A stretch of 13,914 nucleotides of DNA from Allomyces macrogynus ATCC 38327 (lineage: Eukaryota; Blastocladiomycota; Blastocladiomycetes; Blastocladiales; Blastocladiaceae), in NCBI GenBank assembly GCA_000151295.1, contig GG745340.1, positions 1,302,783 to 1,316,696 of the forward strand, in the 5' to 3' direction. Of the stretch, positions 1 through 8,792 are shown piece by piece. The stretch's first letter is position 1. Each line of letters opens with the position of its first letter. Under the pieces are notes generated by a model, which did not search any database, was not told the origin of the DNA, and saw only the letters and a program-made list of their open reading frames with translations. A program made the position numbers and the translations under genes.

Positions 1-868
1 ACGGTGCCCGAGTGGCACGCGTCGATGATCACGCTACATGGCAATGGAAAATGAGAGGAGGACTTGGAGAGTCGCGAGGGTGGTGAGCGTACGTCAAGCG
101 CACGCCCTTGGCGAGTGGAGCAATCAAGGCGCGGTGGAGGTCATCGTCGACGAGGAAACCTAGCCGTGCAAAAGAGGCGCGGATCAGAAGGCATGAAAAC
201 GCGCCAGCGTCGGGTGGGGAAGTATGCGAACAGTACCGTTTTGCCACGCATCCCATGGCACAATCGCCTCGTCAAACCCGTCAAGTTCGTCCTGGCTGAA
301 GTCTTGCACACGTCCACCGTCTGCAGTTATTTGAGAAAGCGTGAAAACGAGAATGGTGAGTTCTTGCACGTGTTTGCTATCCAGCCATCCAACGCAACCG
401 GCAGCGACAGAGTACGCACGCCCCGAATAAAAGAACACGAGTGAGTCGCCCTCCTTGGCGCCTTGCACGAGCCAGTCGATCGCAGCCAAGATGTTTTGCC
501 GCGTGGGCCAGACGGGGCACCGCTGCAGCGCGTCGGATCCGTCCTGGACGTAGTCATCGACGAGCACTTCGATCGCGCCAAACCCGAAATAGTTGCCGAG
601 CAGCGTATTCATGTTGCGCACGTCGTTGCCGGCGCCCAGCAGCGGCGGGTAGGGTGCGCCGCCCTGATAGGTGATGCCCACGAGCACGGCTTTTTTGGTG
701 CCGCTACGAACGGTCCGTAAGCGTCATGGAGGATCAAGGGGCGGGCAGCAGCACGCACGCCAAGTGCGTGGCCAGCGAGTCGGCGCGCTTGGTGACTCGG
801 CGGCCGCCGTGGTCGTCCGTGTCGACGTGCGCGGCGGTGGGGGCGCTTGCGTTCGTGCTGGACGTCAT
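1..868 (-). CDS. Metacaspase (caspase-like cysteine protease), C-terminus beyond window
   Basis: This is a clan CD, C14-type cysteine protease that cleaves after Arg/Lys and is linked in fungi to stress response, protein quality control and cell death. Exons on the minus strand are 868-759, 703-420, 320-237, 159-93 and 33-1; introns are 758-704, 419-321, 236-160 and 92-34, all GT-AG and all phase-consistent. Splicing restores the fold: KKAVLVGITY at residue 40 (first strand), GNDVRNM, WLVQGAKEGDSL, then FFYSGHGG with catalytic His132 created across an intron, DGFDEAIVP, LVDDDLHRALI, KGVRLT, and VIIDACHSGT with catalytic Cys188. The 56-residue His-Cys spacing fits the family. The start at 868 (A at -3) is chosen because exon 1 joins in phase through a gtgcgt donor. 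Only about 40 residues precede the p20 core, so the long Gln/Pro-rich prodomain of many fungal metacaspases is absent. The p10 part lies beyond the left edge. Identity is very secure; exact N-terminus fairly so. Confidence 0.93.
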
Positions 869-1505
869 GATTGCAGCGGAGAGGCGGTGGAGAGCGTGCA
901 AGTGGGCAGCGCGCGCGCGTTTAGAGCAGCTGAATGCGTATCAGGGCGAGTTTGTCCTTTATCTTCGGGCGCCACGGCTAGGCGCACGGCTGTCGAAGAG
1001 CGTCGGGCTCAACTTGTAGCGGCAAGTGGCGACTCGTTGGCTGTCGTCGTTGGCTGACTTGGTTCACACCGCCGCTCGTGCTTTTAGGTTGGCGCTGCAC
1101 CGGCGCGCCGTTGGGGATCGTTGCGGTCGGCGCGCAAGCGAGCGCTACACGCCACTTGGTGTCGAGGAGCGCGGCGAGCACCTGGGCCGGTGCGGGACAA
1201 GAGGTGCCTGGCGCAGGACACCAACGGCGTGCCTCCTCTCCGAACTCACGCGCCGGCCCACCGCACGCTGCGACACGCGGCGCGCTAGCCATTGTGCCCC
1301 ACGCTCACTACTTGCGCGCGCCAGCTGCAACCAGCGTCTCCGAGTGCGCGCGACCGTGGTCCGCGACCAGCGATCAGCAACGTCGGCCGCAGCAACTCCT
1401 CGCATTGGAAACCGCAGTGGCCCGACTGCCCGCAGCCGTCTCCACAAGCGAACAGCCTCTCCGCCAGCAAATCATTTCTCGACCCCAACGCTACCCATCG
1501 CGACC
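869..1505. other. Divergent intergenic region between metacaspase and M20 amidohydrolase
   Basis: About 640 bp separates the two divergent start codons, so this should hold both promoters. It is GC-rich. Several short open frames cross it on both strands, but none has recognisable motifs or a compositional signature of coding sequence. I see no TATA box, repeat or RNA gene. Confidence 0.5.
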
Positions 1506-3329
1506 ATGGCCGCCCGCGCCGACCTCGACGCTGTGCGCGCGGTGGCAAACGCGTTCATCGCGTCAATCTCGGCCGAGTTGCGCGAGATTTCGCTGCAGGT
1601 GGGCCATGTTGGTGAACGACTAAAGGAAACTCTGACGCGCAGCTGACCAGCAGCACCACGACACGCGCGATCCGCTGCACCGATAGATCCACGCGCACCC
1701 GGAGGAGGGCTTCAGCGAGGTATTTGCCCACCGGCTCATCACCGAGTACCTCGCCCGCAAGCCGCAAGTCCAGGTCGCTCCGTCCAAGGACAAGGCCTTG
1801 GTCACGGCGTTTGTGGCCACGTATGACCATTCCGCGTCGCGTGCCGGCGCCAACCACGGCCAAGACGCTGTGACCACCATTGGGTTTTGCTCAGAGTGTG
1901 TTTGAAATGACGTCAACGCGTGTTTTGGGTGGTGATTGCGCGTCTGACTCGACTTCCATGCTATAGATACGATGCGCTGCCCATGGGCCACGCATGTGGC
2001 CACAGTACGTTTCCTTTGCACAGCTACGACGCTGATCACGACTAATGGAAGCGCCCCCGTCAATGTCCACCAGATTTGATTGCCATTTCCGGGATTGGCG
2101 CGTTCCTGGTGCGTGATTCTTGTACCAGCTCTCTCGACATTTCCACATCCTCACTTTTCCGGGCCCACAGACCGCCGCGCACCTGGCCGAGATCTTTGAC
2201 CTGCCGGTGCGGCTCAAGCTGTTTGGCACGCCCGGCGAAGAGGGCCAGGGCGGGAAGATCAACATGATCAACGCCGGCGATTGTACGTTCACCTTGCGTG
2301 CGTGCACCTGGGTCGGACCGTCAACCAATCAAACCCTTTGTCTATGATCGCGCATAGTTGCCGACGTCGATTTCGCGATGATGCTGCATCCAGGGAACAT
2401 TGACCTCGCGCACCCAACCTACCTTGCTGCGCAGGTGCGGGATTCGTTGCCCTCCGCCCGTGAAGCGACAGTGTTTGATCGCTCATTCCACCATGTAGCA
2501 CCTCGACGTCGAGTACTTTGGCAAGGAGGCGCACGCGGCGGCCTCGCCATGGGACGGTTTGTGCCCCTTTTCTTCTACAACAACCGTTGGCCCTGCAGCT
2601 CACCGAAACTGTATCGTGACGCACAGGCATCAACGCCCTCGACGCCGTCGTGACCGCCTTCAACGCCATTGCGCACCTGCGGCAACAGATTCTGCCCACT
2701 GACCGGATCCACGGCGTGATCACGCACGGCGGTGCCGCGCCCAACATCATTCCGGCCTACACGCGTGCGGAAATCATGGTGCGGTCCGAGCGGCAAGATC
2801 ATTTGCAGGAGAACCTGTTCCCGCGCGTTCTCGCGTGTCTCGAGAGCGGCGTGGCTGCGACTGGGTGCACGATGAAGACGGGCACGACGCCGGCGTATGC
2901 GGACGTGGTCACGAACGTGCCCATGACCGACGTCTATGCACACGAGTTGCTGGTGCAGATTGGTGTGGATGTCGGCGACCCGCACGAGCAGCGTAGTGTG
3001 TCGCGCGGATCGACGGACATGGGCAACGTGTGTTACGTGGTGCCGAGCATTCACAATGTGTTTGATACGGGGTGCAAGGCCGAAATTCACTCGGAAGAGT
3101 TTTTAGCGCATGCCAAGGTGCGTTGGCAGTTTATCTTATCCGTTTAGTTCTCTGGTTTCGCTGCTCACCGTGGATGCTCCTCGGAGAGTAGACGCAGGAG
3201 GCGCACGACAAGACGCTACAGCGCGTGGCGTGCCTTGTCATGGTCGCGTATTCGCTCATGACCGATGCGGACCTGCGCTCGCGGGCGCGCGCTGAGTTTG
3301 CCAAGGTGCCGAAGCCCAAGACGAAGTGA
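1506..3329 (+). CDS. M20-family amidohydrolase/dipeptidase (PM20D2/AbgB-like)
   Basis: A zinc-type M20 hydrolase that would cut amide bonds of dipeptides or aminoacyl conjugates, probably in the cytosol (no signal peptide seen). Nine exons: 1506-1598, 1687-1895, 1967-2004, 2074-2108, 2171-2282, 2358-2434, 2499-2556, 2627-3117, 3198-3329. All eight introns are GT-AG, 62-88 bp, and phases agree throughout, giving 414 residues, close to the family's usual length. Motifs in order: IHAHPEEGFSE near residue 32; SEYDALPMGHACGHN with Cys111 and His113; GTPGEEG with Glu148/Glu149; MMLHPG with His173; the dimerisation (lid) domain from about 189 (VEYFGKEAHAAASPWDGINA, His200); THGGAAPNIIP; and STDMGNV...PSIH with His350. 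These are the expected metal-binding and catalytic positions. The start has an excellent context (gaccATGG). The last two motifs favour the PM20D2/AbgB branch over aminoacylase-1; the substrate cannot be read from sequence. A T-rich stretch at about 3427-3446 may carry its poly(A) signal. Confidence 0.93.
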
Positions 3330-3553
3330 CGCGCCGGACGCGTAACGCTCCCGACGAACCGGGCCGGGACGTAACGGCGCGTGACGGGGTGGAGAAAGTG
3401 CGTGCCGCGACAGAGAATTCAGACCTGTATTTTTGTTGTTGTATCGATGGGGATTGGCGAGGGGCGAGACGGGTGTAGTTTTGATGAGTCGACGGCCACC
3501 ATTTGCCATTCGAACGACAGCGAAACGGCAGCCAGCATCTGTGCTGCGCGATC

Positions 3554-6500
3554 ATGGACGATGTGGGTCGTCCACCACGACCGCGGCCGCCGTCACCGCC
3601 CGCAATATCGCAGAGCCCTGCGCCGCCACCCGTTCCGCACGACTTGCTGCATTTGCGCCCGTCTGCTGGCGCCACCCCGACGTTGCGATCAACACCGCCG
3701 AGACCAGAATCCGCCAGCCGACCGCCTACGTCGATTGCCCAACCTGCAGCAAATCGGACACCTCGCCGCCAACATGTTCCCGAGCACGCTACCGCTGCGA
3801 CCCCGTCGTGGGCGACGTGGAAGAGCGTTTTTACGGCAGCACGCGAGGAGCAGCTTCAACGCAACAACGAGCGCCTGAACGCATCTTCTGCCCATCAACC
3901 GCACAAACATCATGCCGCACCTGCGTGTCCTCGCGCCGTCGAACAGCCTCCACCAACCGAGCGTAGTGGGACCAGGACTCCCCCGGTGCTTGTGACGGCG
4001 GCCAGCTGTACCACGACGTCGACAACAACGCCGGGGCCTGGCACTCCAACACCCATTTACTCGTTACCGCTCCCACCGCACTCGTTGCGCCGACGAGCAG
4101 CTTCTCCGCCGCAAGAGCCGGCTCCGCGCCCGATGAAGCGGTCACGCACGAGTGTCGAGGCTCGCGGGCTCTATCACACTGACGTCCAGACCGTCCACAC
4201 CATCGCGTCGCCGCTCGCCGCTGCCAAACGACCCGCTGCACCTGCTCCTGCGCTCGCGTCTACGCCTGGTGCCAATGCACGCGCTCTCTCCACCGTCTCG
4301 CCCGTCGCTCGCGGACCACTTGACCGGCTGCGGTTGGCTCGGCGCTCTCCACTTGCAACTCCGCCGTCAGCTGCAACAGTGACTCGACCGGCATGGCTGC
4401 CGCCGCTCCCGACGCAGGGCGGCACAACCCCTTCGCCCAGTGCTCCAGCTCCGGCCCGAACGGTGCCGTCGTCGTCGTCCCACGCATGGACGTGGATGCG
4501 CTCCCGCAGCGACCAAGAGCATTTCGCACCACGGTTTACGAAGCCGGGCGATGACGATGGGACGATTCGGCGGCTCTCGTCCATTGTGACGCCCCACCCA
4601 ATTGCGTCTACCGTAACAGACGCGACCCGCGCGCCTACGTCGGCGAGCGCGACGCCGGTATTGAAGCAGACCCCGCCAAATCATGTGACTGGCACCACGA
4701 CGGCGGTGTCGTCGACGATCTCGAACGGCCGAACGCCCGCACCAGCGGCCCCCGCGGTTCCACTGTTGTCGAGTGGTCTTCCTCCAGTTTACGCGAGCCG
4801 ACCTACCGCAATGTCGTCGCCCATGGCCGTTTCTCGCCTACCCGGCTCTCGCAGGTCGCACTGCGGCATCGTCAGTGGTGGCGCCGAATCCCTCCTTGCC
4901 GCCGACCGTGCTCTCACCGTCAACATCGTTTACGCGGCCGTGGATATCGGGGACAAGTTTTGCATGGTCGACTAAAAGTCCTCGATTTGATGCTCCGCTT
5001 CCACCACCTCGTCCAGGCGCGGCGCCAGTCGGTCACCGACCCGGCACAGGCGACCATGGCGCACCGAGTTCTCTGCCCCCTTCACGGTCCATTTTTGCTG
5101 CTCTGAGCTTGGCACCTTTCCTGCCACTGCCTGCGGCTCTACCACCACCATCACCATATTATTCCGAATGGGCGCGTTTCCACGCGACTGAGCCCCCACG
5201 TCCTCCAACCGTACCGGCAAACGAGAGCACGATCTGGTCGCGATCGAAGATATCTTCTCGTGCCGCGTCATCTACTCGCTCACCGCCGCGCCACGCTGTC
5301 GCGCAGGGTGATGGTCCGCGTCGCGACCATTCGCTGCAACCTGGCCCGCTGCCGACCACCGTGGAAATGCGCGCCATTCCGTCGAGCGCGCCGCCCTCGC
5401 GCGATGGAAGCGAGGCCGGGAGCCCTTCCACGACGCATCTTCTCTCGTCTCAATTGGGTCCAGACCATGCCGGTATTCACGTTTGTGGTAGCCGGAACCG
5501 TTCCCTCCGCTCATTCCGCTCACCCTCATTCTCGCGAAATAGGTGCGGCCCCGCCCCGTGTGGGCCAACGTCAAGCGTTTGTTCTCGTCCCGGTCCGCCG
5601 AACCGCACGACGCACCGCACCCGAGACGGAGCGCAACGCACAGCTGCCGTCGTGTCGACCGCCCGCACCGGAACCGGACGCGACGACTGCGCCTGATCCC
5701 GTGCGCCGGTTAGCACCCAACCCACCACCGCAACTTGATACGGCGCATGCTCCGGATTCCGTGCGTCGAACTTTCTCTGATCCACCACCGCGCCTGGATG
5801 GGACCCGCTCACTTGCCGCACGCGATCATGCCCAGTTCTCTCCACCCCGCGGCCCGTCGGTACATTCTCGCGATGATGTTCTTGATGCGCGTGACCCGGT
5901 TTCTCGGTCGCCGACCGCGCCGATTTCCCCGCGCGAATGCCCGGTGCCCAGGTTTTTCCCCTCGCGGCCGCAGTACACGATGCCCCTGGCCTTGCGGCGC
6001 ACGCCAGAGCCGCCGAAGTCGCCGTCCAAGGACGCGGACGTGCCCGCACTGGTTGCCGCTACAGTGCCGTCGGTGCCAGTTGCACCAGTTCCGCCCGCGA
6101 GCGCCGAGACCGCGGGTGGACGGGAGCAAGTGTCGCGCAAGTGCACGACGATTGTGATGTTGGACTCGGTGTCGGAGCCGAAGTTGGACGTCCACGAGGG
6201 CCTGAGCACAGCGCGCCATGATGCCGCACCACCAGACGCTGCCGTCAAGTCGACGCGAGCAGCATCGTCGCTTGATCTGGCACCGCCGCCCTATCCTCAC
6301 CCAGCGCTGTCTCCCGGCCCAATACCTCCACACTCGCTCGCCACGATGCTTCAACCATCGCTCGAACCCGCGCCCCCACGATCGCCGGACCGGCCAGCCC
6401 CATCACCACCGCCCGCTCGGGCGCCTCCACCGCCGTCCGATCTGCTGCCGCCGCAGTGGCTCGACCTGGCGCTCCCGCAGTTGCCCGAATTGGGGCCTCC

Positions 6501-7167
6501 CGGCTCGCTCGCCCTGGCACTACCACAAAAACTCACTCCGGTTCCACCTCCACCGCCAACGGTACCGCCGGCACTCCCCCCGCCATTCCCCCCGCCGCTC
6601 CCCCCGCCGCTCCCCCCGCCGCTGAGCATGTTTGCGCTGCACCAGCCGGCACCTATCGTCGTGAACGATATCTGGGAACGATGGGACAACGACGATTGGT
6701 GGGATGAGGGGCCGGTCGAGGGCGAGGAGCCGGGCGAGGACGAGGAATCAAACGAGGAAGAGGAAAAAATCGAGGACGAGGGGCTGGTCGAGGCCGAGAG
6801 GTCAATCGAGGCCGAGGGGTCGGATGGGAGCGAGGGGTCAGTCGAGGTCGAGGAAGAAGACGGCGAGGACGACGACGTGTACTTCGTCAATTACGGCGCG
6901 ATCTTCGACGAGGAAGAGTACAATAACGATGACGAAGAGGAGTTTGAGATCGAGCGCGCGCCCCTCCCGCTCGAGGGCCCCATGATCCTGTTCCCGATTG
7001 GGGTGGAGCCGCGCCCACTGGCGCGGTTCCGCTGGCGCGCCAAGTTGCGGGTGGTCAACATGCGGCTCACCGATCCCATGACCGTCTTGCACTCGGCGAC
7101 GCGCGAGTTTTGGTATGATGGCGAGACACGGCGGTGGACGGTGAGGGAGCGTTGGGATTGGGAATAA
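3554..7167 (+). CDS. Large Pro/Ser/Thr-rich protein with polyproline tract and acidic C-terminal block (family unknown)
   Basis: I do not recognise this protein. Three long open frames follow one another in three different frames, all with the same Pro/Ala/Ser/Thr-rich composition, so I join them with two introns: exon 1 3554-4772, exon 2 about 4855-5472, exon 3 5543-7167, giving about 1153 residues. The second intron (5473-5542, gtattc...aaatag, 70 bp) fits phase and composition well. The first (about 4773-4854, gtggtc...tcgcag) is less certain, since a donor at 4776 or an acceptor at 4875 also keep frame. The start (atcATGG, A at -3) is the first ATG of the frame. Most of the protein looks disordered. 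PRPMKRSR in exon 1 could be a nuclear localisation signal. Near the C-terminus come a PPPL repeat tract, the sequence NDIWERWDNDDWWDEG, about 100 residues dense in Glu/Asp, and a compact basic/aromatic end (RFRWRAKLRV..., REFWYDGETRRWTVRERWDW). A scaffold or actin/SH3/WW-binding role is only a guess. Confidence 0.7.
6576..6623 (+). repeat. Four tandem 12-bp units encoding (Pro)3-Phe/Leu
   Basis: Four head-to-tail 12-bp units, of the form CCCCCCGCCGCT with a first unit ending in CCATT, lie in frame in the proline-rich gene. They encode PPPF then PPPL three times. The unit is a multiple of three, so slippage would change protein length without breaking the frame. Pro-Pro-Pro-Leu runs are typical ligands of profilin, EVH1, SH3 or WW domains. 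Confidence 0.85.
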
Positions 7168-7261
7168 TATCAAACCTTGCCCGTGCTTTGAAGGACACAA
7201 CAAGTGCAGCAAAAGCGCCAAAATCTATCCAAGCCGTCCCCGTCTGCGCCCGTGAGTTCAG

Positions 7262-7740
7262 TCACCTCAGCCCATCATCCTCGGTTCCGCGACCGTTCAT
7301 CTGCGCCAGGCTCGACCCTCCAATCTCCAACTCAACTGCGCCCATTTCCTCGTCGTTTCGTAGCGGCAACGACGGCGGCCGCTCGCCCGCGTCTGGCATC
7401 GCAGTCTCACCAAATCTACTCGCGACTTCTCGCGCGACCACCGATGCGCGCCAGCTCAATCTCAGCTCCGAGTCGCCCGCTGCACTCGCGCTCCACGAAT
7501 CTGACATGCCAGTGCGCGGCAGCGACCGAAACATGGCGATGACAAAGGCCGCATACGACCGCAAAATCGAGATCGACGACGGGAACCGCTCGAGCAGCAC
7601 GTGGTAGTGGTGCAGCGCCGCCAACTGTGCCCTTGCATCTTGTCGGCAATGTACTCGAGCACGTCGACGGCGACTCGTTCGGCACTGCACACTTTCCAAA
7701 ACTGGTGTGACCGCTTGATCGCGGCAAGGCAGTTTTTCAT
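7262..7740 (-). pseudogene. Frameshifted fragment resembling TmcB/TmcC-type TPR protein
   Basis: On the minus strand one frame encodes MKNCLAAIKRSHQFWKVC... then ...DVLEYIADKMQ (7740 to about 7635). A second frame, offset by one missing base (or two extra), takes over at about 7640 with RAQLAALHHYHVLLERFP then SSISILRSYAAFV, down to about 7537. Read together they match the pattern I associate with TmcB/TmcC-type TPR regions (a His-x-x-Phe-Trp helix, then Y..LLER.P.S...LRSYA.F). No GT-AG intron can bridge the switch, and the FLEDV-type continuation expected after SYA.F is missing. The second frame then runs through unfamiliar Ser/Arg/Glu-rich sequence to a stop at 7262. I see no upstream or downstream remainder of a large TPR protein. 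The simplest reading is a decayed partial gene copy; a sequencing error at one base plus an intron-poor short gene is the alternative. The family assignment is from memory of the motif pattern. Confidence 0.45.
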
Positions 7741-8223
7741 CGCCTCGGAGGGCGGATGCGTGCGCTCGCGGCGTGGCGAGGAGGGCGTGAACCAGGGGCC
7801 AAGAGGGGCACAGCGAGCGCGAAGCACTCCCCGGACGGTTGAGCCGCTTTACCGGCGCCCCTCCGTCGTCGGCACGTCTGGGAATGGCGAGCAGGCAGGC
7901 GAGTGGGCCAGGAACGTAAACGGCTTGATCTGCTGCGCTGTGCCTCGAAGCGTGGTGCTGGGCGGGTCCAGGCCCGATCTGGGCGCGTCCCCCTCGTCAC
8001 TTGACGTTTTGCAGCAAGTTGTGCCGCGGTTGGCCGCGAGAACAGGCGCAATGGCACAGCGAAGCGCGCGAGGCAGGTACGAGACACACGTGAGACTCAC
8101 GGGATGTGGCGTCACTGGCGGCATGTCGCGTTGTCCGCTTCGGTGTCTGTGTCGTCGACCTTGTTGGTCCGAAGCTCGCCCACGTCGCCAACCAGCAAAC
8201 CGGCCGCTACCTGAAGCACCATC
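7741..8223. other. Intergenic region upstream of the mitofissin gene
   Basis: About 480 bp between the start of the TPR fragment and the ATG of the Atg44-like gene. Overlapping open frames exist on both strands but none shows family motifs, and their composition looks like GC-rich chance. It should contain the mitofissin promoter. No repeat, RNA gene or clear regulatory site was seen. Confidence 0.4.
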
Positions 8224-8628
8224 ATGTCCAAGTTCGTGCATGCCAATCTCGCCCGTGCTGCGCTCAAATGCCGCGCTGCAACACTGATCACCGTAACCAC
8301 ATAATCTTCGCGTCCATGCTGACCATCAATCCAGAGTAATCCGTTTCGCGTTCGACGCTGTGCTCGTCTCGACCGTCGTGGCCGGCATCCGCCGCTCCTC
8401 GGGCATCAGTGAGTCTTGCTACTCTTGCCCGAATCCCCACTGCTGCGGTTGGCTGGAAGCTCACCAACGTCTCTTCTCAACTTATCACCAGCCCTGGCCA
8501 CCGACAAGATCGACAACGAGCAAGTGCGCTACGTGGCCGAGCGGTACCTCGAGGCCGGCGAGTGGGTCATGGACAAGTCGGTCGATCTCCTGTCACAGTC
8601 GTCGTTTACGAGCCGCAAGGTCTCCTAG
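8224..8628 (+). CDS. ATG44: Mitofissin Atg44 (DUF1748 family)
   Basis: A 72-residue protein of the fungal DUF1748 family, now known as mitofissin/Atg44. Yeast Atg44 sits in the mitochondrial intermembrane space, acts on the inner face of membranes and drives the mitochondrial fission needed for mitophagy. Three exons: 8224-8231 (only 8 nt), 8335-8408 and 8492-8628, with introns 8232-8334 (gttcgt...ccag) and 8409-8491 (gtgagt...ccag). Phases 2 and 1 match on both sides. The product starts MSKVIRFAFDAVLVST and continues with VAGIRRSSGIT, DKI at 32-34, YVAERYLEAGEWVMDKSV at 41-58, and ends SRKVS. The N-terminal K-hydrophobic-x-aromatic-x-x-D, the AG(I/V)RRS(S/T)G block and the Y(L)E.GEW..D.SV block are the family signature, and the length is right. 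No transmembrane helix or N-terminal presequence is evident, as expected. The 8-nt first exon is the least certain part: it is chosen because it joins in phase, has an A at -3 and places Lys3 correctly. Confidence 0.85.
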
Positions 8629-8718
8629 TCGGCCTGGTGTCCCGTTCCGACGCGCGGAATTTTTGTAGAATATACAGGCTGGATCGGCCATTTGTCAGTA
8701 CGATTCTCTATATCGTTT

Positions 8719-8746
8719 CCCCCCCCCCCCCCTCCCCCCCCCCCCC
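8719..8746. repeat. Interrupted poly(C) tract (14 C, T, 13 C)
   Basis: A run of 14 C, a single T, then 13 C on the plus strand, about 90 bp past the mitofissin stop codon. It is non-coding. As transcribed from the minus strand it would be G-rich 3' untranslated sequence of the WW-domain gene. Confidence 0.95.
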
Positions 8747-8770
8747 GATCACAGTTTATGGCACGCGAGT

Positions 8771-8784
8771 CCCCCCCCCCCCCC
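8771..8784. repeat. Poly(C) run of 14 followed by CCT repeats
   Basis: Fourteen consecutive C on the plus strand followed by TCCTCCTCCTCC up to the WW-domain gene's stop codon at 8795-8793. It is separated from the previous tract by 24 bp of ordinary sequence. On the minus strand the stop codon is directly followed by GGA repeats and a G run. Confidence 0.95.
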
Positions 8785-8792
8785 TCCTCCTC

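Noticed and set aside
6351..6890. Minus-strand Ser/Gly-rich open frame antisense to the proline-rich gene
   Set aside because: It is the reverse reading of the Pro-rich and Glu/Asp-rich coding repeats (CCG/GAG codons), so its Gly/Ser runs are a compositional shadow.
7134..7607. Plus-strand open frame across the TPR fragment
   Set aside because: No motif; the minus strand here carries the recognisable helix pattern, so this is its complement.
7635..7662. A tiny GT-AG intron (16 nt) to repair the TPR frame
   Set aside because: It is far below any plausible intron length and removing it leads into the wrong frame.
8292..8334. A longer first exon for mitofissin ending at gtaacc (8293)
   Set aside because: It would end in phase 0, which does not join in frame to the conserved second exon, and would add about 15 residues not found at the family N-terminus.
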